From Actinomycetes bacterium (lineage in GTDB: Bacteria; Actinomycetota; Actinomycetes; Propionibacteriales; Propionibacteriaceae): a DNA stretch of 29,355 nt. The notes beneath the pieces are model-generated. The model ran no database searches, was not told where the DNA came from, and saw nothing but the letters and a program-made list of their open reading frames with translations. A program made the translations under genes and the position numbers. Location of the stretch: assembly GCA_023460935.1 (NCBI GenBank), contig JAEWOI010000013.1, forward strand, positions 1-29,355. Reading direction: 5' to 3'. This document shows, in pieces, positions 1-6,782 of the stretch; positions within the stretch are counted from its first letter, which is position 1; every line of letters starts with the position of its first letter.

Positions 1-9
1 CGGCGATGA
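1..9 (+). CDS. possible last codons of infA (translation initiation factor IF-1), cut by window edge
   Basis: The window opens with two arginine codons followed by a TGA stop, 16 bases before rpmJ. In actinobacteria infA normally lies directly upstream of rpmJ and ends in basic residues, so this is probably its 3' end. Two codons cannot identify a gene; the call rests on gene order alone. Confidence 0.3.
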   Translation, partial: RR

Positions 10-25
10 GTCAGAAAGTTGCTCG

Positions 26-139
26 ATGAAGGTTCAGCCGAGCGTCAAGAAGATCTGCGACAAGTGCAAGGTGATCCGCCGGCACGGTCGCGTGATGGTG
101 ATCTGCGACAACCCGCGCCACAAGCAGCGCCAGGGCTAG
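26..139 (+). CDS. rpmJ: 50S ribosomal protein L36
   Basis: This 37-residue protein is the smallest component of the large ribosomal subunit. Its full length is visible, from MKVQPSVKKICDKC to KQRQG. The zinc-ribbon ligands Cys11, Cys14, Cys27 and His32 are all present, so this is the zinc-binding (C+) form, used when zinc is sufficient. The Shine-Dalgarno sequence is weak (GAAAG at 14-18). It sits at the usual place between infA and rpsM and is separated from rpsM by a 225-base leader-like gap. Confidence 0.96.
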   Translation: MKVQPSVKKICDKCKVIRRHGRVMVICDNPRHKQRQG

Positions 140-233
140 TCCCTGGCCGCTCCTGAGCAGGGCCTGGGGGCGGGACGCGGAACACCGGCCCTCGGGCCAG
201 CACAACTGAATAACCACACGAACGTGATCGCAA

Positions 234-275
234 CACCGGGGTTCCCCGGTGGCCACCCCCGGACGAAGGCCGGGG
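234..275 (+). promoter_or_regulatory. two GC-rich hairpins in the rpmJ-rpsM leader
   Basis: The 225 bases between rpmJ and rpsM contain two consecutive stem-loops. The first is a palindrome at 234-251 (CACCGGGG/CCCCGGTG with a tight loop). The second pairs 257-262 with 270-275 around a 7-base loop. The alpha operon of other bacteria is autoregulated by S4 binding to the rpsM leader. Whether these hairpins serve that role, or attenuate transcription, is inference. There is no U-tract after either stem. Confidence 0.4.
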
Positions 276-364
276 CCCATGCCAGGCGGCAAGGGGACGC
301 ATCACGCCAGAGACCTTCGCGAGTCGGTACGCCGGCTCGACATCATTTGAAAGGTAACCGCCTG

Positions 365-739
365 ATGGCACGCCTCATCGGGGTCGATCTGCCGCGCGAG
401 AAGCGGCTCGAGATCGCCCTCACCTACATCTACGGCATCGGCCGTACCCGCGCCAAGGAGACCCTGGCCGCCACTGGCGTCAGTGGCGACACCCGCGTCC
501 ACCAACTCACCGACGAGCAGCTGGTCGCACTGCGCGACCACATCGAGGCCAACTACGAGACCGAGGGCGACCTCCGCCGTTCCGTGGCCGCAGACATCCG
601 TCGCAAGATCGAGATCGGCTCCTACAAGGGCCGTCGTCATCGCATGGGCCTGCCGGTCCGCGGTCAGCGCACCCGGACCAACGCCCGCACCCGCAAGGGC
701 AAGAAGAAGGCTGTCGCCGGGAAGAAGAAGGCCCGCTGA
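365..739 (+). CDS. rpsM: 30S ribosomal protein S13
   Basis: This 124-residue protein binds the head of the small subunit and contacts P-site tRNA and the A-site finger bridge. The N-terminus (MARLIGVDLPREKRLEIALTY) has the H2TH-type helical region, with YGIG near residue 23. The C-terminus has the RGQRTRTNARTRKG motif and a lysine-rich tail that reaches the tRNA. The ATG at 365 is chosen because it begins the conserved S13 sequence and has GAAAGG at 349-354. An upstream in-frame extension is open but not conserved. It leads the rpsM-rpsK-rpsD-rpoA-rplQ operon. Confidence 0.97.
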   Translation: MARLIGVDLPREKRLEIALTYIYGIGRTRAKETLAATGVSGDTRVHQLTDEQLVALRDHIEANYETEGDLRRSVAADIRRKIEIGSYKGRRHRMGLPVRGQRTRTNARTRKGKKKAVAGKKKAR

Positions 740-775
740 TAGCGGCCTGAGACCAGGGATCCAGGAGTAACTGAA

Positions 776-1192
776 TTGGCTACTGCAGGCCGTACCGCCA
801 GCCAGAAGGCTGCGAAGGGCAAAGTCCGCCGCAAGGAGAAGAAGAACGTCGTCGCCGGTCAGGCGCACATCAAGAGCACGTTCAACAACACGATCATTTC
901 GATCACCGACCCCACCGGTGCGGTGATCTCATGGGCCTCCGCCGGCACCGTCGGCTTCAAGGGCTCGCGGAAGTCCACGCCGTTCGCCGCGCAGATGGCC
1001 GCCGAGGCCGCCGGCCGGCGCGCCATGGAGCACGGCATGAAGCGCGTGGACGTCTTCGTCAAGGGTCCCGGCTCCGGCCGGGAGACCGCCATCCGTTCGC
1101 TCGGTGCGGTGGGGCTGGAGATCGGACCGATCTCCGACGTCACCCCCGTGCCGCACAACGGCTGCCGTCCGCCCAAGCGCCGCCGCGTCTGA
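776..1192 (+). CDS. rpsK: 30S ribosomal protein S11
   Basis: S11, 138 residues, forms part of the platform of the 30S subunit and lines the mRNA exit path. The core motifs HIKSTFNNTI, KGSRKSTPFAAQ and GPGSGRETAIRSL are intact, and the protein ends in the family-typical PPKRRRV. The start is a TTG codon, supported by AGGAG at 763-767 with 8-base spacing; no ATG or GTG is better placed. The length matches mycobacterial S11 (about 139). It lies 36 bases after rpsM. Confidence 0.97.
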   Translation: MATAGRTASQKAAKGKVRRKEKKNVVAGQAHIKSTFNNTIISITDPTGAVISWASAGTVGFKGSRKSTPFAAQMAAEAAGRRAMEHGMKRVDVFVKGPGSGRETAIRSLGAVGLEIGPISDVTPVPHNGCRPPKRRRV

Positions 1193-1218
1193 GCCCCGAG
1201 CCCAAGAGGAGATAGAAC

Positions 1219-1824
1219 ATGGCCCGTTACACCGGACCCATCACCAAGAAGTCCCGCCGGCTCGGCACCGACCTGGTGGGCAACGACAAGGCCTTCGAGC
1301 ACCGCCCGTACCCCCCGGGCATGCACGGTCGCGGTCGTACCAAGGAGAGCGAGTACCTGCTCCAGCTCAAGGAGAAGCAGAAGGCCCGCTACGCCTACGG
1401 CGTGCTGGAGAAGCAGTTCCGCCGTTACTACGAGGAGGCCAACCGGCTCGCCGGCAAGACCGGTGACAACCTGCTGATCATCCTCGAGTCCCGGCTCGAC
1501 AACGTGATCTACCGCTCCGGCCTCGCCTCCACCCGGCGGCAGGCCCGGCAGCTGGTCGTCCACGGCCACTTCCTGGTCAACGGCAAGAAGGTCAACGTGC
1601 CGAGCTACCGGGTGAGCGCCTACGACGTGATCGACGTCCGGCCGAAGTCGATGAACCTCTACCCGCTGGTCGTGGGCCGCGAGACCCACAACGAGAAGGT
1701 CGTGCCCGGTTGGCTCACCGTCCGTCCCAACAAGGGCCGGATCCTGGTGCACCAGCTGCCGGTGCGGGAGCAGATCGTCATCGACGTCGCCGAGCAGCTG
1801 ATCGTCGAGCTCTACTCCAAGTAA
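1219..1824 (+). CDS. rpsD: 30S ribosomal protein S4
   Basis: S4, 201 residues, is a primary 16S rRNA-binding protein that nucleates assembly of the 30S body, and in many bacteria represses its own operon. The N-terminal domain lacks the cysteine zinc knuckle, so it is the zinc-independent form. The S4 RNA-binding domain is visible around residues 90-155 (LESRLDNVIYRSGLASTRRQ). GAGGAGA at 1206-1212 precedes the ATG. A strong hairpin follows the stop, before rpoA. Confidence 0.97.
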   Translation: MARYTGPITKKSRRLGTDLVGNDKAFEHRPYPPGMHGRGRTKESEYLLQLKEKQKARYAYGVLEKQFRRYYEEANRLAGKTGDNLLIILESRLDNVIYRSGLASTRRQARQLVVHGHFLVNGKKVNVPSYRVSAYDVIDVRPKSMNLYPLVVGRETHNEKVVPGWLTVRPNKGRILVHQLPVREQIVIDVAEQLIVELYSK

Positions 1825-1835
1825 GCCCTGGTCCT

Positions 1836-1860
1836 CCTCCCCGCGGGTTCCGCGGGGAGG
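1836..1860 (+). terminator. intercistronic hairpin between rpsD and rpoA
   Basis: There is a perfect 11-bp stem (1836-1846 with 1850-1860) and a 3-base loop, 12 bases after the rpsD stop. No U-tract follows, and rpoA starts 89 bases downstream. It may therefore be a partial attenuator or an RNA-processing/stability element rather than a full terminator. Confidence 0.45.
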
Positions 1861-1949
1861 GGGCCTCACCAAGCAAGGCCCGCCGGGCAGGCCGTCCGGC
1901 GCAACCAGTCACCGTCATATAGCGGGCGGTGGAGAGGAAGAAACCAAGA

Positions 1950-2954
1950 ATGCTCATCGCACAGCGTCCGATCCTGTCCGAAGAGGTCGTCGACGACTAC
2001 CGCTCGAAGTTCGTCATCGAGCCGCTCGAGCCCGGCTTCGGCTACACCCTCGGCAACTCGCTGCGGCGCACCCTGCTGTCGTCCATTCCGGGCGCGGCGG
2101 TCACCAGCATCAGGATCGAGGGCAACCAGCACGAGTTCTCCACCCTGCCCGGGGTCGTCGAGGACGTCACCGAGATCATCCTGAACCTGAAGTCGCTGGT
2201 GCTGTCCTCGGAGGAGGACGAGCCGGTGGTGATGTACCTGCGCAAGTCCGGCGCCGGCGCGGTCACCGCGGCCGACATCGCGCCGCCGGCCGGCGTCGAG
2301 GTGCACAACCCCGACCTGCACATCGCCACCCTGAACGAGACCGGCAAGATCGAGATGGAACTGGTCGTCGAGCGCGGCCGCGGCTACGTCTCCGCCGTGC
2401 AGAACAAGAACCCCGACGCCGAGATCGGCCGGATCCCGGTCGACTCGGTCTACTCGCCGGTGCTCAAGGTCACCTACAAGGTGGAGGCCACCCGCGTCGA
2501 GCAGCGCACCGACTTCGACAAGCTCATCGTCGACGTCGAGACCAAGGCATCGATCAAGCCGCGCGACGCGATGGCTTCGGCGGGCAAGACCCTGGTGGAG
2601 CTGTTCGGCCTGGCCCGCGAACTGAACGTCGACGCCGAGGGCATCGAGATCGGCCCCTCCCCGGTCGACGAGCAGTTGGCCGCCGACCTGGCCCTGCCGG
2701 TCGAGGAGCTGAAGCTCACCATGCGCAGCTACAACTGCCTCAAGCGCGAGGGCATCCACACCGTGAGCGAGCTGGTCTCGCGGTCGGAGCAGGACCTGCT
2801 CGACATCCGCAACTTCGGCTCCAAGTCGATCGAGGAGGTCAAGCTGCGGCTGCACGAGATGGGCCTCTCGCTCAAGGACAGCTCCCCGGGCTTCGACCCG
2901 CTGAGCGCCCTGACCAACTACGACGCCGACGTCGATTACGAAGACTCGTACTGA
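1950..2954 (+). CDS. rpoA: DNA-directed RNA polymerase alpha subunit
   Basis: The alpha subunit, 334 residues, dimerises to start core RNA polymerase assembly and contacts UP elements and activators. The N-terminal assembly domain includes FVIEPLEPGFGYTLGNSLRR. The C-terminal DNA-binding domain, from about residue 250, shows the helix-hairpin-helix region (LKREGIHTVSEL and RNFGSKSIEEVK). The ATG at 1950 is preferred over an in-frame GTG at 1929, because AGAGGAAG at 1933-1940 gives 9-base spacing and MLIAQRP is the family's normal N-terminus. Its place after rpsD is standard. Confidence 0.97.
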   Translation: MLIAQRPILSEEVVDDYRSKFVIEPLEPGFGYTLGNSLRRTLLSSIPGAAVTSIRIEGNQHEFSTLPGVVEDVTEIILNLKSLVLSSEEDEPVVMYLRKSGAGAVTAADIAPPAGVEVHNPDLHIATLNETGKIEMELVVERGRGYVSAVQNKNPDAEIGRIPVDSVYSPVLKVTYKVEATRVEQRTDFDKLIVDVETKASIKPRDAMASAGKTLVELFGLARELNVDAEGIEIGPSPVDEQLAADLALPVEELKLTMRSYNCLKREGIHTVSELVSRSEQDLLDIRNFGSKSIEEVKLRLHEMGLSLKDSSPGFDPLSALTNYDADVDYEDSY

Positions 2955-2980
2955 TCCTCAGCCTCTAGGAGACAACTTCA

Positions 2981-3562
2981 ATGCCCAAGCCGACCAAGGG
3001 CCCCCGCTTCGGCGGTAGCCCGGCCCACCAGCGGATCATCCTGGCCAATCTGGCCACGCAGTTGTTCCAGCACGGCAAGATCACCACGACCGAGGCGAAG
3101 GCCAAGCGCGTCCAGCCCCTGGCCGACCGGCTGATCAGCAAGGCCAAGCGCGGAGACCTGCACAACCGCCGCCTGGTGCTGCAGACCGTCACCGACAAGG
3201 GCGTGGTGCACACCCTGTTCACCGAGATCGCCCCGAAGCTGGCCGAGCGCGAGGGTGGCTACACCCGCATCACCAAGATCGGGCCGCGCAAGGGCGACAA
3301 CGCCCCCATGGCCGTGATCGAGATCGTTACCGAGAGCGTCGAGGATTCCCGCAAGGCGAAGGCGAAGGCCACCAAGAAGGCTGAGCCGGCCAAGGCGGAG
3401 AAGAAGACCGCTGCCAAGGCCAAGAAGGCTGATGCCGCGGAGAAGCCCGCAGCGGCCCCGGCCGAGGAGGCGCCTGCAGAGGACGTCGTGGCTGAGGACG
3501 CTGTGGCTGAGGACGCCGTGGCGCCGGAGGCTGCTGCCGACGAGGCTGAAGCGAAGGCCTGA
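2981..3562 (+). CDS. rplQ: 50S ribosomal protein L17 with long charged C-terminal tail
   Basis: L17 sits on the large subunit near the exit tunnel. The canonical domain (MPKPTKGPRFGGSPAHQR through about residue 118) is followed by a tail of roughly 75 residues. The tail is first Lys/Ala-rich and then Glu/Asp/Ala/Val-rich, with the repeat AEDAVAEDAVA. This makes 193 residues against about 120 in most bacteria. Such tails are common in actinobacterial L17; their role is unknown. AGGAG at 2967-2971 marks the ATG. It is the last gene of the operon and a strong terminator follows. Confidence 0.96.
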   Translation: MPKPTKGPRFGGSPAHQRIILANLATQLFQHGKITTTEAKAKRVQPLADRLISKAKRGDLHNRRLVLQTVTDKGVVHTLFTEIAPKLAEREGGYTRITKIGPRKGDNAPMAVIEIVTESVEDSRKAKAKATKKAEPAKAEKKTAAKAKKADAAEKPAAAPAEEAPAEDVVAEDAVAEDAVAPEAAADEAEAKA

Positions 3563-3577
3563 GCCCGGAAGCGCGCG

Positions 3578-3613
3578 GCTACCGCCCGTTCCCTCTCGGG
3601 AGCGGGCGGTAGC
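3578..3613. terminator. strong hairpin between convergent rplQ and VOC gene
   Basis: There is a 16-bp stem: 3578-3593 pairs with 3598-3613, including one G-U pair, around a TCTC tetraloop. It starts 15 bases after the rplQ stop and ends 18 bases before the 3' end of the minus-strand VOC gene. It probably ends transcription in both directions. Confidence 0.8.
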
Positions 3614-3631
3614 TGCGTTCTCGGCGGCTGG

Positions 3632-4027
3632 TTACTGCTGCGGGGGCTGCTCCACCCACTGCACGAACTGGACGATCAGGCCGTTCGGGTCGGCGAACTG
3701 GCAGTAGCGCTCACCCCAGGGCTCGGTCTCCAGCGGGGTCACCACCTCCACCCCGGCGGTCGCCAGCCGGGCGAACTCTGCGTCCACGTCGTCGACGACG
3801 AAGGCGAGCAGCAGCCCGTCCCCGGCCGATCCGGCGCGGCTCGCCGGCTTGAAGCTGGCCAGCCCGGTGCGCAGGAACACCAGGTTCGTGGCGAGGTCCG
3901 GATGGCTCAGCGAGACGAAGCCGTCGTCCTGCATGGCGATGCCGAAGCCCAGCCTGGTGGTGTAGAACTCGGCCGCGGCCTGCGGATCGGGAACGTTCAG
4001 CGACACGGCCATCTGGTTGAGGCGCAC
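3632..4027 (-). CDS. VOC (glyoxalase/bleomycin-resistance) superfamily protein
   Basis: This 131-residue protein has two beta-alpha-beta-beta-beta halves, as in the vicinal oxygen chelate fold. The family features are NVPDPQAAAEFYTTRLGF in the first half, and the FVVDDVDAEFARL helix and a terminal FADPNGLIVQFVQW strand in the second. Members include glyoxalases, dioxygenases and drug-binding proteins; the substrate cannot be read from sequence. The GTG start has AAGGAG only about 4 bases upstream; ATG at 4012 is an alternative. It is divergent from a TetR-family gene across a 62-base gap with an inverted repeat, so it may be that regulator's target. Confidence 0.85.
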   Translation of the reverse strand: MRLNQMAVSLNVPDPQAAAEFYTTRLGFGIAMQDDGFVSLSHPDLATNLVFLRTGLASFKPASRAGSAGDGLLLAFVVDDVDAEFARLATAGVEVVTPLETEPWGERYCQFADPNGLIVQFVQWVEQPPQQ

Positions 4028-4040
4028 GGTGCTCCTTTCG

Positions 4041-4077
4041 CGTATAGTGTACGGATATAGTAGTCGTACAGAATACG
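4041..4077. promoter_or_regulatory. candidate TetR-type operator between VOC and tetR genes
   Basis: An imperfect inverted repeat has arms CGTATAGTGTACG (4041-4053) and CGTACAGAATACG (4065-4077) around an 11-base spacer. TATAGT occurs twice (4043-4048, 4056-4061). The segment is AT-rich against its surroundings and lies in the only gap between the two divergent genes, as expected for an autoregulated TetR pair. Binding is inference. Confidence 0.5.
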
Positions 4078-4089
4078 GAAATCAATCCG

Positions 4090-4857
4090 ATGGACACGAT
4101 CAGCCTGTTGTGGCGCCACGAGCAGCAGCCGGCGCCCCGTCGTGGCCGGCCGCCGAGATTCTCCACAGACGAAGTGGTGGCCGCCGGTGTCGCCGTGGCG
4201 GACGACGTCGGCGCCGACTTCTCGCTGCGGGAGGTGGCGGGCCGGCTAGGGACGCCGGTGATGTCGCTCTACTCCTACGTCGAGAGCCGCGAGCAGTTGC
4301 TCGAGCTGATGATCGACCACTGCCGGGCCGGACTGCCCGGAGCTCCGCTCAGCGGCACGTGGCGGGAACGTCTGGCCACCGTGGCAGCGGAGAACCTCGA
4401 CCTGTGCTCCCGCCACCCCTGGCTGGCCCACTGGGAGTCGGAGCGCGCAATCCTCGGGCCGGGCACCCTGGCCAAGTACGAGCGGGAACTGCACGCCGTG
4501 GAGCCGTTGCCGGTGGACGACGTGACGAAGGACGCGATCCTGACCATGCTGCTCGACTTCGTCCGCGCTTCCGCCAGGGCGAGCGAGCACGCCCGCGCCG
4601 AGCGGGAGGCCGAGGACCCCCGGCAGTGGTGGGAGCGCGAAGGCGAACGCCTGGCGGCCCTGCACCTCGGCGCCCGCTACCCGCTTGCCGGACGGGTGGG
4701 CAACGCTGCCGGCGAGGCGCACGGAGCAGCGGTGGACGCGCAGGCTGCCTACCGCTTCGGCCTGCGGCTGATCCTCGACGGCGTGGCGGCAGTCGCGGCC
4801 GGCGCTGGCCCGGCCGGTGCCGAACAGCCGACGGCCCCGAAACCTCGGGGGGAGTGA
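4090..4857 (+). CDS. TetR/AcrR-family transcriptional regulator
   Basis: This 255-residue protein has the TetR N-terminal DNA-binding domain. The basic RRGRPPRF segment is at residues 17-24, and the helix-turn-helix FSLREVAGRLGTPVMSLYSY at 44-63 is followed by the usual V-x-S-x-E-x-L helix. The C-terminal part (about 80-245) is a helical ligand-binding and dimerisation domain with the WRERL...HPWLAHW pattern seen in actinobacterial regulators of drug-pump or stress genes. The ligand is unknown. The Shine-Dalgarno sequence is poor. It is divergent from the VOC gene and probably controls it and itself. Its stop codon lies inside the downstream terminator hairpin. Confidence 0.9.
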   Translation: MDTISLLWRHEQQPAPRRGRPPRFSTDEVVAAGVAVADDVGADFSLREVAGRLGTPVMSLYSYVESREQLLELMIDHCRAGLPGAPLSGTWRERLATVAAENLDLCSRHPWLAHWESERAILGPGTLAKYERELHAVEPLPVDDVTKDAILTMLLDFVRASARASEHARAEREAEDPRQWWEREGERLAALHLGARYPLAGRVGNAAGEAHGAAVDAQAAYRFGLRLILDGVAAVAAGAGPAGAEQPTAPKPRGE

Positions 4858-4872
4858 GGTTGCGGGGCCGTC
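4830..4872. terminator. bidirectional terminator overlapping tetR 3' end
   Basis: A 10-bp stem (4830-4839 with 4863-4872) continues after one mismatch into a 6-bp stem (4841-4846 with 4856-4861) with a 9-base loop. It contains the tetR stop codon and lies 34 bases from the 3' end of the convergent rpfB gene. Confidence 0.75.
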
Positions 4873-4906
4873 GATCGGGGGGCGGGTCGCTGTGCCGTAA
4901 GGGGGG

Positions 4907-5989
4907 TCAGGCGCAGCTCCACGGCGAGGTTCCGGCCTTGGCGTAGTAGCGGTTGGCCACGGTGATCTGCTCGGCCCGGCTGGCGTGGTGGGGGTAGGCG
5001 GCGAAATCGCGGCCGCCGTTGGAGTTCCACGAGGCGAGGGCGAACTGCAGGCCGCCGTAGTAGCCGTTGCCGGTGTTGATGTTCCAGCGGCCGCCTGACT
5101 CGCAGCGGGCGATCCGGTCCCACATGGCGGCGCGGGCGAGGTTGATCCCGACGCCGTTGGACGCGGTCTTCGTGCCGATCTCGCGGACCTGGGCGCTCGC
5201 CTTGGCCACGACGACCTCCTTGAGCACCTTGCGCCTGGTCACCTCGCCGTTGACCACGGTGATCTCGTAGGTGCGCCGCACTTTGCCGGGTTTGCCGGCC
5301 GTGACCAGCCGGGACTCGCCCTTCCAGAGCGCCGAGTTCCTCCGGTTCACGGTCTTGAACCCGACCTTCTCGGTCTTCGTCTTCGTGGTTACCCGGACGC
5401 GGTCGAGCACGATCTTCTGCCCTTCCGCAAGGATCGCGTCGGCTGCCGGCCGCAGTCGGTCGGTGGTCCCGACGACTACTCCCTGCTGTGCGAGCAGGTC
5501 CGCGACCGTGTGCGCGGTGGTGTTCACCCGGGTGGCCTCGCCGGCCAGCTGGAAGGTGACGTCCTTCGGGGTGCTGACAGTGACGGTCAGGCCGTCGCGG
5601 GGCAGCGGCGTCGATGGGGACATCGAAAGCCAGGCAGAACCGAGCTCGGCCACCGGCGCCTCGGCCAGGGCCGCGTCCAGAGTGGCCGCGGTGGTGTCGA
5701 AGGTGTGGGCCCGGCCGTCCACGCGCAGGGTCAGCTGCTTGTTGAACCGCACCGAGACGGTCTGCCCGTCAGAGACGGTGGCGTCCAGAGCGGGCGTGAC
5801 GAGGTCGTTCTCGCCGACCGCGATTCCCCTGGCGGCCAGGACGTCCGCGACGGTGAGGGCGAAAGAGCCGGCCGGAACCACCTGGCCGTCGACCTCGAGC
5901 CGCACATCCTTGTACAGGCCGGTGGCCGTGGTCGTGCCGCCGGCAAGTAGTGCGCCGGCTAGCGCAACAGCGGTGATGGCCTTGTTCAA
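4907..5989 (-). CDS. rpfB: RpfB-type resuscitation-promoting factor
   Basis: This is a secreted or membrane-tethered peptidoglycan-cleaving muralytic enzyme that promotes regrowth from dormancy. The 360 residues match mycobacterial RpfB (about 362). In order they are: a short N-terminal signal/membrane segment (about 5-24), three DUF348 repeats (about 27-66, 86-130, 143-182), a G5 domain (about 200-272), and the C-terminal Rpf lysozyme-like domain (289-360). The catalytic glutamate is Glu297 in RCESGGRW. Cys296 and Cys359 can form the domain's disulfide. The start is TTG, with a G-rich stretch upstream that is buried in a predicted stem. The gene follows sodA after a 105-base structured gap. 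Confidence 0.94.
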   Translation of the reverse strand: MNKAITAVALAGALLAGGTTTATGLYKDVRLEVDGQVVPAGSFALTVADVLAARGIAVGENDLVTPALDATVSDGQTVSVRFNKQLTLRVDGRAHTFDTTAATLDAALAEAPVAELGSAWLSMSPSTPLPRDGLTVTVSTPKDVTFQLAGEATRVNTTAHTVADLLAQQGVVVGTTDRLRPAADAILAEGQKIVLDRVRVTTKTKTEKVGFKTVNRRNSALWKGESRLVTAGKPGKVRRTYEITVVNGEVTRRKVLKEVVVAKASAQVREIGTKTASNGVGINLARAAMWDRIARCESGGRWNINTGNGYYGGLQFALASWNSNGGRDFAAYPHHASRAEQITVANRYYAKAGTSPWSCA

Positions 5990-5993
5990 GACA

Positions 5994-6086
5994 GAGTCCC
6001 CCGAGGTGTAGGCAGTAGATCCTGAGAAAAGCCTGCCTCAACCTGAGAGATCGGTCAAGTTCTCTCAGGATTACCTCGGGGGACTC
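5994..6086 (-). ncRNA. structured RNA leader of rpfB (predicted three-way junction)
   Basis: Read on the minus strand, a perfect 14-bp stem (5994-6007 with 6073-6086) encloses two hairpins. One has a perfect 9-bp stem (6042-6050 with 6061-6069) and a 10-base loop. The other is a 6-bp stem formed by AGGCAG and CTGCCT. The second hairpin's loop contains CTCAGGA, which repeats an arm of the first, so alternative pairing is possible. The 3' strand of the closing stem contains the GGGGGA that would act as ribosome-binding site for the rpfB TTG start. It does not resemble the c-di-AMP (ydaO/yuaA) riboswitch known upstream of other rpf genes. It could also act partly as the sodA terminator. Confidence 0.5.
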
Positions 6087-6094
6087 CGTGCCGG

Positions 6095-6703
6095 TCAGAG
6101 GACGACGGCGGACCTGGCCTTCGTGAGCCGGTCGGCCACGTCGGCCCAGTTGACCACGTTCCACCAGGCGGTCACGTAGTCGGCCTTGACGTTCTTGTAC
6201 TGCAGGTAGAACGCGTGCTCCCACATGTCCAGCTGCAGCACCGGCAGCTGGCCGACCGGCACGTTGCCCTGCTGGTCGTACAGCTGGTTGATGTTCAACC
6301 GCTGGCCCAGCGGGTCCCACACCAGCATCGCCCAGCCCGAACCCTGCAGTGAGTTCGCCGCTGCGGCGAACTGGCCCTTGAAGCCGGCGAACGAGCCGAA
6401 GAACTCCTCGATGGCGGCAGCCACCTCACCGGTCGGCTCCCCGCCCCCGTCCGGGGACATGTTCTTCCAGAACACTGAGTGGTTGATGTGTCCGCCCAGG
6501 TGGAACGCCAGGTCCTTCTCGAGCTTCGGCACGGCCGTGAAGTCACCGGACTCGCGCGCCTCCGCCAGCTTCTCCAGGGCGGTGTTGGCCCCGGCAACGT
6601 ACGCGGCATGGTGCTTGCTGTGGTGCAACTCCATGATTTCCGGCGCGATGTGGGGGGCGAGGGCGCCGTAGTCGTAGTCGAGGTCGGGCAGCGTGTAGGC
6701 CAT
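6095..6703 (-). CDS. sodA: superoxide dismutase, Fe/Mn family
   Basis: It converts superoxide to oxygen and hydrogen peroxide in the cytoplasm. At 202 residues it is close to the family norm. The four metal ligands are His27 (in ELHHSKHH), His75 (in GGHINHSVFW), Asp159 and His163 (in LDMWEHAFYLQY). From memory the sequence is very similar to the cambialistic enzyme of Propionibacterium, which supports the proposed lineage. At the second-sphere position where that enzyme and mycobacterial FeSOD have histidine (YDHQ), this protein has Gln144 (YDQQ), a residue typical of Mn enzymes. GAAGGG precedes the ATG. Confidence 0.96.
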   Translation of the reverse strand: MAYTLPDLDYDYGALAPHIAPEIMELHHSKHHAAYVAGANTALEKLAEARESGDFTAVPKLEKDLAFHLGGHINHSVFWKNMSPDGGGEPTGEVAAAIEEFFGSFAGFKGQFAAAANSLQGSGWAMLVWDPLGQRLNINQLYDQQGNVPVGQLPVLQLDMWEHAFYLQYKNVKADYVTAWWNVVNWADVADRLTKARSAVVL

Positions 6704-6749
6704 CAGGTTTCCCTTCTAGTGCGGTTACTCACGATCACTACCCCCAACC

Positions 6750-6782
6750 TGCCCCTCCGAGCACCTATTCCGCTAGGGGGCA
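6750..6782 (-). terminator. weak hairpin at the end of the cobalamin ECF operon
   Basis: TGCCCC at 6750-6755 can pair with GGGGCA at 6777-6782 around a 21-base loop. The hairpin overlaps the stop codon of the S-component gene. Nothing stronger is visible in the 69 bases before sodA, so read-through into sodA cannot be excluded. Confidence 0.3.

Noticed and set aside
5994..6086. c-di-AMP (ydaO/yuaA) riboswitch before rpfB
   Set aside because: That class is known upstream of actinobacterial rpf genes, but its conserved sequence blocks are not present and the element is shorter than that class.
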